A stretch of DNA of 64,000 nt from Mycosarcoma maydis. Taxonomy: Eukaryota > Basidiomycota > Ustilaginomycetes > Ustilaginales. The position numbers were made by a program, and so were the translations under genes. The stretch lies in contig NC_026481.1 of assembly GCF_000328475.2 (NCBI RefSeq), forward strand, positions 434,001 through 498,000, given 5' to 3'. This document shows positions 61,323 to 64,000 of the stretch, in pieces (position 1 is the stretch's first letter; each line of letters begins with the position of its first letter). The notes below the pieces were generated by a model that had not been told where the DNA came from, ran no database searches, and saw only the letters and a list, made by a program, of their open reading frames with translations.

Positions 61323-63372
61323 TGATTCGGCCCGTGACGGCCAAACAAAGGTCAACGGGCGTTTGAGTCAAGTGACGGACCAACGACAACTGACGACAAC
61401 TTTCTCGCGTCGGATGCAGCACCCAGCCAAACGGAAGAAAACTCGACCAAAGACGCCGCAGTTGGCGTTGTTGGCTGTCTGACTCACTCACTCGGTTGCT
61501 GCTGCGTCACTGCGCTCCCACGCTTATAACTTGTAGTAACGTACAGTCGTGAGTCACGAGTATTTATTAATATTATAAGTAGTATGATTATCTTATTGAT
61601 ATTGATTATTTACAATTTACTCCGCTCAAGATCCGAAACGCGCCTTGTTCGACCGGGGCGTGCGGCAATCAAATCGTAAATCGTCAACCACGAATCACGA
61701 ATCACGAATCACGCACAAATCACGGCCATCTACGGTGGTACCACAGGTTAAACTACAAACCCCGGAAAGCGTTTCATTCCGCATCCATTTCGTCTACCGT
61801 GCTATATTCTAATCACCCATATCATGTCATTCGTGACTGCGGTTTCCGCCCGCCGCCACAACCCACGACACACTATCATGTATGTCGCGGACTGTACGGT
61901 ACAACCCTCGGCGCGCTGCGAGGCAACATGCGGGTGCTCGATGTGCGGCTTTCGACCTGATGTCGCGGGCCATTCGCCTCAGTGCGCCAAGAACCAGACA
62001 ATGGCGGTCCACGATCCACTGCGTCTAGTCGCGAGGGTGGCGTATTCACAATCGTGAATGCTCACAGACTGTACAATCCAGCACAGTTACAGTAGTATTG
62101 ATAGGCAATAACTAGCAAAAGGTAGTTTTTCTTTAAAAAAAATTATTGGTTGTTTTTTCGCTTTGAATTTTGTTTGGTTCGCTTTGATGGTTTCGAAACA
62201 TTTAACAAAAATTCCAAGTCACGAGCTGGTGAGAGCGCATCCGGGTCAACGACGGTTTCTCATCCATCACGAGTAACTTAGCAACGTCAACGAGAACAAA
62301 CACTTGCACCTTGCCACTCAGTCACGCAGCGGATCTGAACCAATCGAACCGAGCTGAACCGAACCGAACCGAATCGAAACCAAACCAAACCAAACTAAAC
62401 GGAGCGGATCGGCGTCGAAACGGTGATTTGTGTTTCAACGTCGGCGAATTTTCTCAAACATGTGTGCGCTGGAAAACGTCGATGGCTGTGGAATCGAGAT
62501 GGCGCTTTCCAACTATGCCCGATTGTTCACAGGTGGCTTCACTTTGCTCTTTGTGAATCCCGCACTCTGTGATTGGCTGCACTTTGGCAAACGCTGCATT
62601 GACACGATTCTCTCTCTATCAGTCTGTGAGTCATGTCTTTGAGTGGATTTGTGATAGTCGACTGGAGCTAGATGGAGCACCAGCGCCAGTGTCTGTAAAG
62701 TGCATTGGCAATGGCGCTCTGATGTGCTTGCTCGCTCGTCCAGGCTGACGTCTCGCCGACGTTGCGCAAGCGATCAACTAGACAGCAGCTGATCCACGAT
62801 GTGCATGCAGCAAGGACCCTGCAATCGTGAATCACCTACGCCATCGCTCGCTTCTCGTCAGTCACGCATCCACACGCGTCGTGTGTCGTCGTTGGGTCAT
62901 TTCGCGCTCCACATTCACAATTCACGATTCACGATTCACCGACTGATTCTTCGCCGTTGGTGATTGACAATCGTGAATCCGTCACCGCACGGACCGTTCA
63001 ACCGAACCAACTCACCAACTCACCAACTCACCAACTGTTCACCAGAACAGGCTCACCTGTGTTTCGTCGTGCGAACCAAGCTCGACGTGCAACACTTGGG
63101 TGATTTTCTACAACTGTGCTGTTGTACTGCACTGTCCACTGTGACTGCATGTCAACGCGTGTAACGCGGCTAACTTACAGTCGTGAGTCACGAGTACTGT
63201 AAATCGTGAATTCCTCACGACTGCCAGCCAGAAACGACGCATCCGTTTCCGTGTTAAAGTCGAAACGAGTCAATCACAGAATCACCCATCGTGAATCACA
63301 ATCTGTGAATCGTGAATGTTGAGCCGCTCGAGCTGTGTCGAATGTGCTTCGGTGTGACTGTACATGTTCGTA

Positions 63373-63515
63373 ATTCACGATTCACGATTCACGATTCACG
63401 ATTCACGATTCACGATTCACGATTCACGATTCACGATTCACGATTCACGATTCACGATTCACGATTCACGATTCACGATTCACGATTCACGATTCACGAT
63501 TCACGATTCACGATT
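63373..63515. repeat. Heptamer tandem array TTCACGA x about 20
   Basis: 143 bp of perfect head-to-tail copies, the longest array in the window. It ends about 215 bp upstream of the muskelin start codon. Confidence 0.97.
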
Positions 63516-63729
63516 GTAGCCAAGTTATAGTCACGAGTACCAACATTTCGGTCATTCGGCTTACCCCACTCGCTTTCGTCCTCACTGCCACCATCCTCCC
63601 CAGTCCAGCTGCTCTTGAGCTGTGCCGTGCTGTGCCGTGCCGAGGGGTGCCATTACCACCAACATTACCGCTCTTTTTCCACCCTGCTCCTGATCCCTTT
63701 CGACCATCGAATCATTGCAAGTGGCTACC

Positions 63730-64000
63730 ATGGCGTCCACCAGTGTCGCAATGGATACCAACCATGACACGGCTCCACTTCAGCAGCTGCTCAGCTTGAC
63801 CAACGCTCCGCTCAAGTACACCATAGCTCAGGCATCCTCCTGGTCAGGCACCTATCATCCCACCAACATCCTTCACAATCGTCCACACGAAATGTACTCG
63901 AGATGGTCCGGCTCTTCTCAGCACGCTGCCAACTCGGCCCTCTCCGTACCCACCGCCGCTACCACCTCCTCTTCCTCCACTGCCACCGCCATGGGCGTCA
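63730..64000 (+). CDS. Muskelin homologue, N-terminal part (runs off the right edge)
   Basis: The frame from ATG 63730 is open to the end of the window (90 residues). After MASTSVAMDTN it reads LKYTIAQASSWSGTYHPTNI, then LHNRPHEMYSRWSG. This matches the start of the muskelin N-terminal (discoidin-like) domain, where animal and fungal muskelins have a W/Y-S-S-x-S-x-x-Y-x-P-x-N-I and a SSRWSS block. A Ser/Thr/Ala-rich insertion follows at once, which is common in smut proteins. Muskelin is a kelch-repeat subunit of the CTLH/GID E3 ligase in animals; kelch repeats would lie beyond the window. The call rests on a short match. Confidence 0.7.
   Translation, partial: MASTSVAMDTNHDTAPLQQLLSLTNAPLKYTIAQASSWSGTYHPTNILHNRPHEMYSRWSGSSQHAANSALSVPTAATTSSSSTATAMGV

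Larger units (their letters stand above)
60714..63729. other. Long divergent intergenic region, unknown gene / muskelin
   Basis: 3 kb with no supported gene. In order: (GA)n at 61193-61221, a degenerate CCGTAGT/GCGTGGT heptamer array (61234-61322), AT-rich DNA (61555-61620), ATCACGA words (61690-61715), a T/A-rich tract (62120-62210), AACCGA/AACCAA repeats (62352-62400), CAACTCAC octamers (63007-63036) and the largest TTCACGA array (63373-63515). Small ORFs are repeat translations or have no domain. Confidence 0.5.

Noticed and set aside
61824..62057. 77-codon Cys-containing plus-strand ORF between the unknown gene and muskelin
   Set aside because: It has a few Cys but no signal peptide or ordered spacing, and is flanked by repeat words. 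I judge it a chance ORF.
63373..63515. Possible CRISPR-like or satellite array
   Set aside because: The copies are contiguous 7-bp units with no spacers, in a eukaryotic genome. It is a simple tandem repeat.
1..64000. tRNA, rRNA or transposon remnants
   Set aside because: I scanned the intergenic regions by eye for tRNA A/B-box pairs, reverse transcriptase or transposase motifs and long terminal repeats, and found none I could support. A covariance-model and repeat-library search would be decisive.

Overview
The window is nuclear DNA of a basidiomycete yeast or smut-type fungus, most likely Ustilaginomycotina (Ustilago, Sporisorium or Pseudozyma-like). The reasons are single-copy eukaryotic genes that match fungal families, mostly intron-free long ORFs with occasional ~90-110 nt introns (GT...AG), moderate-to-high GC coding DNA, and intergenic spaces filled with short dispersed TCACGA/TCGTGA-type repeats. 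The genus assignment is an inference; no marker in the window fixes it. No transposon, tRNA, rRNA or CRISPR array was recognised. There is one 100-N assembly gap (60376-60475).

Layout, left to right. 1-9.2 kb: an oxysterol-binding protein (ANK-PH-FFAT-ORD), a PHOSPHO-type HAD phosphatase with one intron, and a GPI-type secreted aspartic protease. 9.2-13.5 kb: a long gene-poor stretch with simple repeats. 13.5-25.7 kb: a DH-PH RhoGEF, a Dpb3/CHRAC-like histone-fold protein, MLH1, a single ORF that joins an EBP-type sterol isomerase to ALG11, and a DAM1-like DASH subunit with a C-terminal winged-helix-like tail. 26-40.9 kb: an unresolved small membrane-protein candidate, an EFM6-like methyltransferase, a divergent Rab4-like GTPase, ADA2, the RRP3 helicase, BCD1 and the IKS1-like kinase. 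41.6-47 kb: a DUF3844/Vps3844 ER membrane protein (one intron) and EFR3. 49.4-58.2 kb: ERO1, cardiolipin synthase, BET4, a secreted cysteine-rich protein made of two tandem 8-Cys repeats, and a secreted GH30 glycosidase. 59.6-60.7 kb: a disordered unknown protein interrupted by the gap. 63.7 kb to the right edge: the N-terminus of muskelin.

Most genes are housekeeping. Themes are the ER and secretory pathway (ALG11/EBP, ERO1, DUF3844, OSBP), membrane identity and prenylation (Rab, BET4, EFR3), chromatin and replication (ADA2, Dpb3-like, MLH1, DAM1), ribosome biogenesis (RRP3, BCD1), and a secreted set (aspartic protease, GH30, duplicated Cys-rich protein). Genes lie in closely spaced convergent and divergent pairs, with no operon-like co-regulation.

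The observations most worth following are the EBP-ALG11 fusion, the tandem 8-Cys secreted protein (a candidate effector), the Rab-like GTPase with changed G3 and G4 motifs, and the intergenic family of 7-bp-period repeats.
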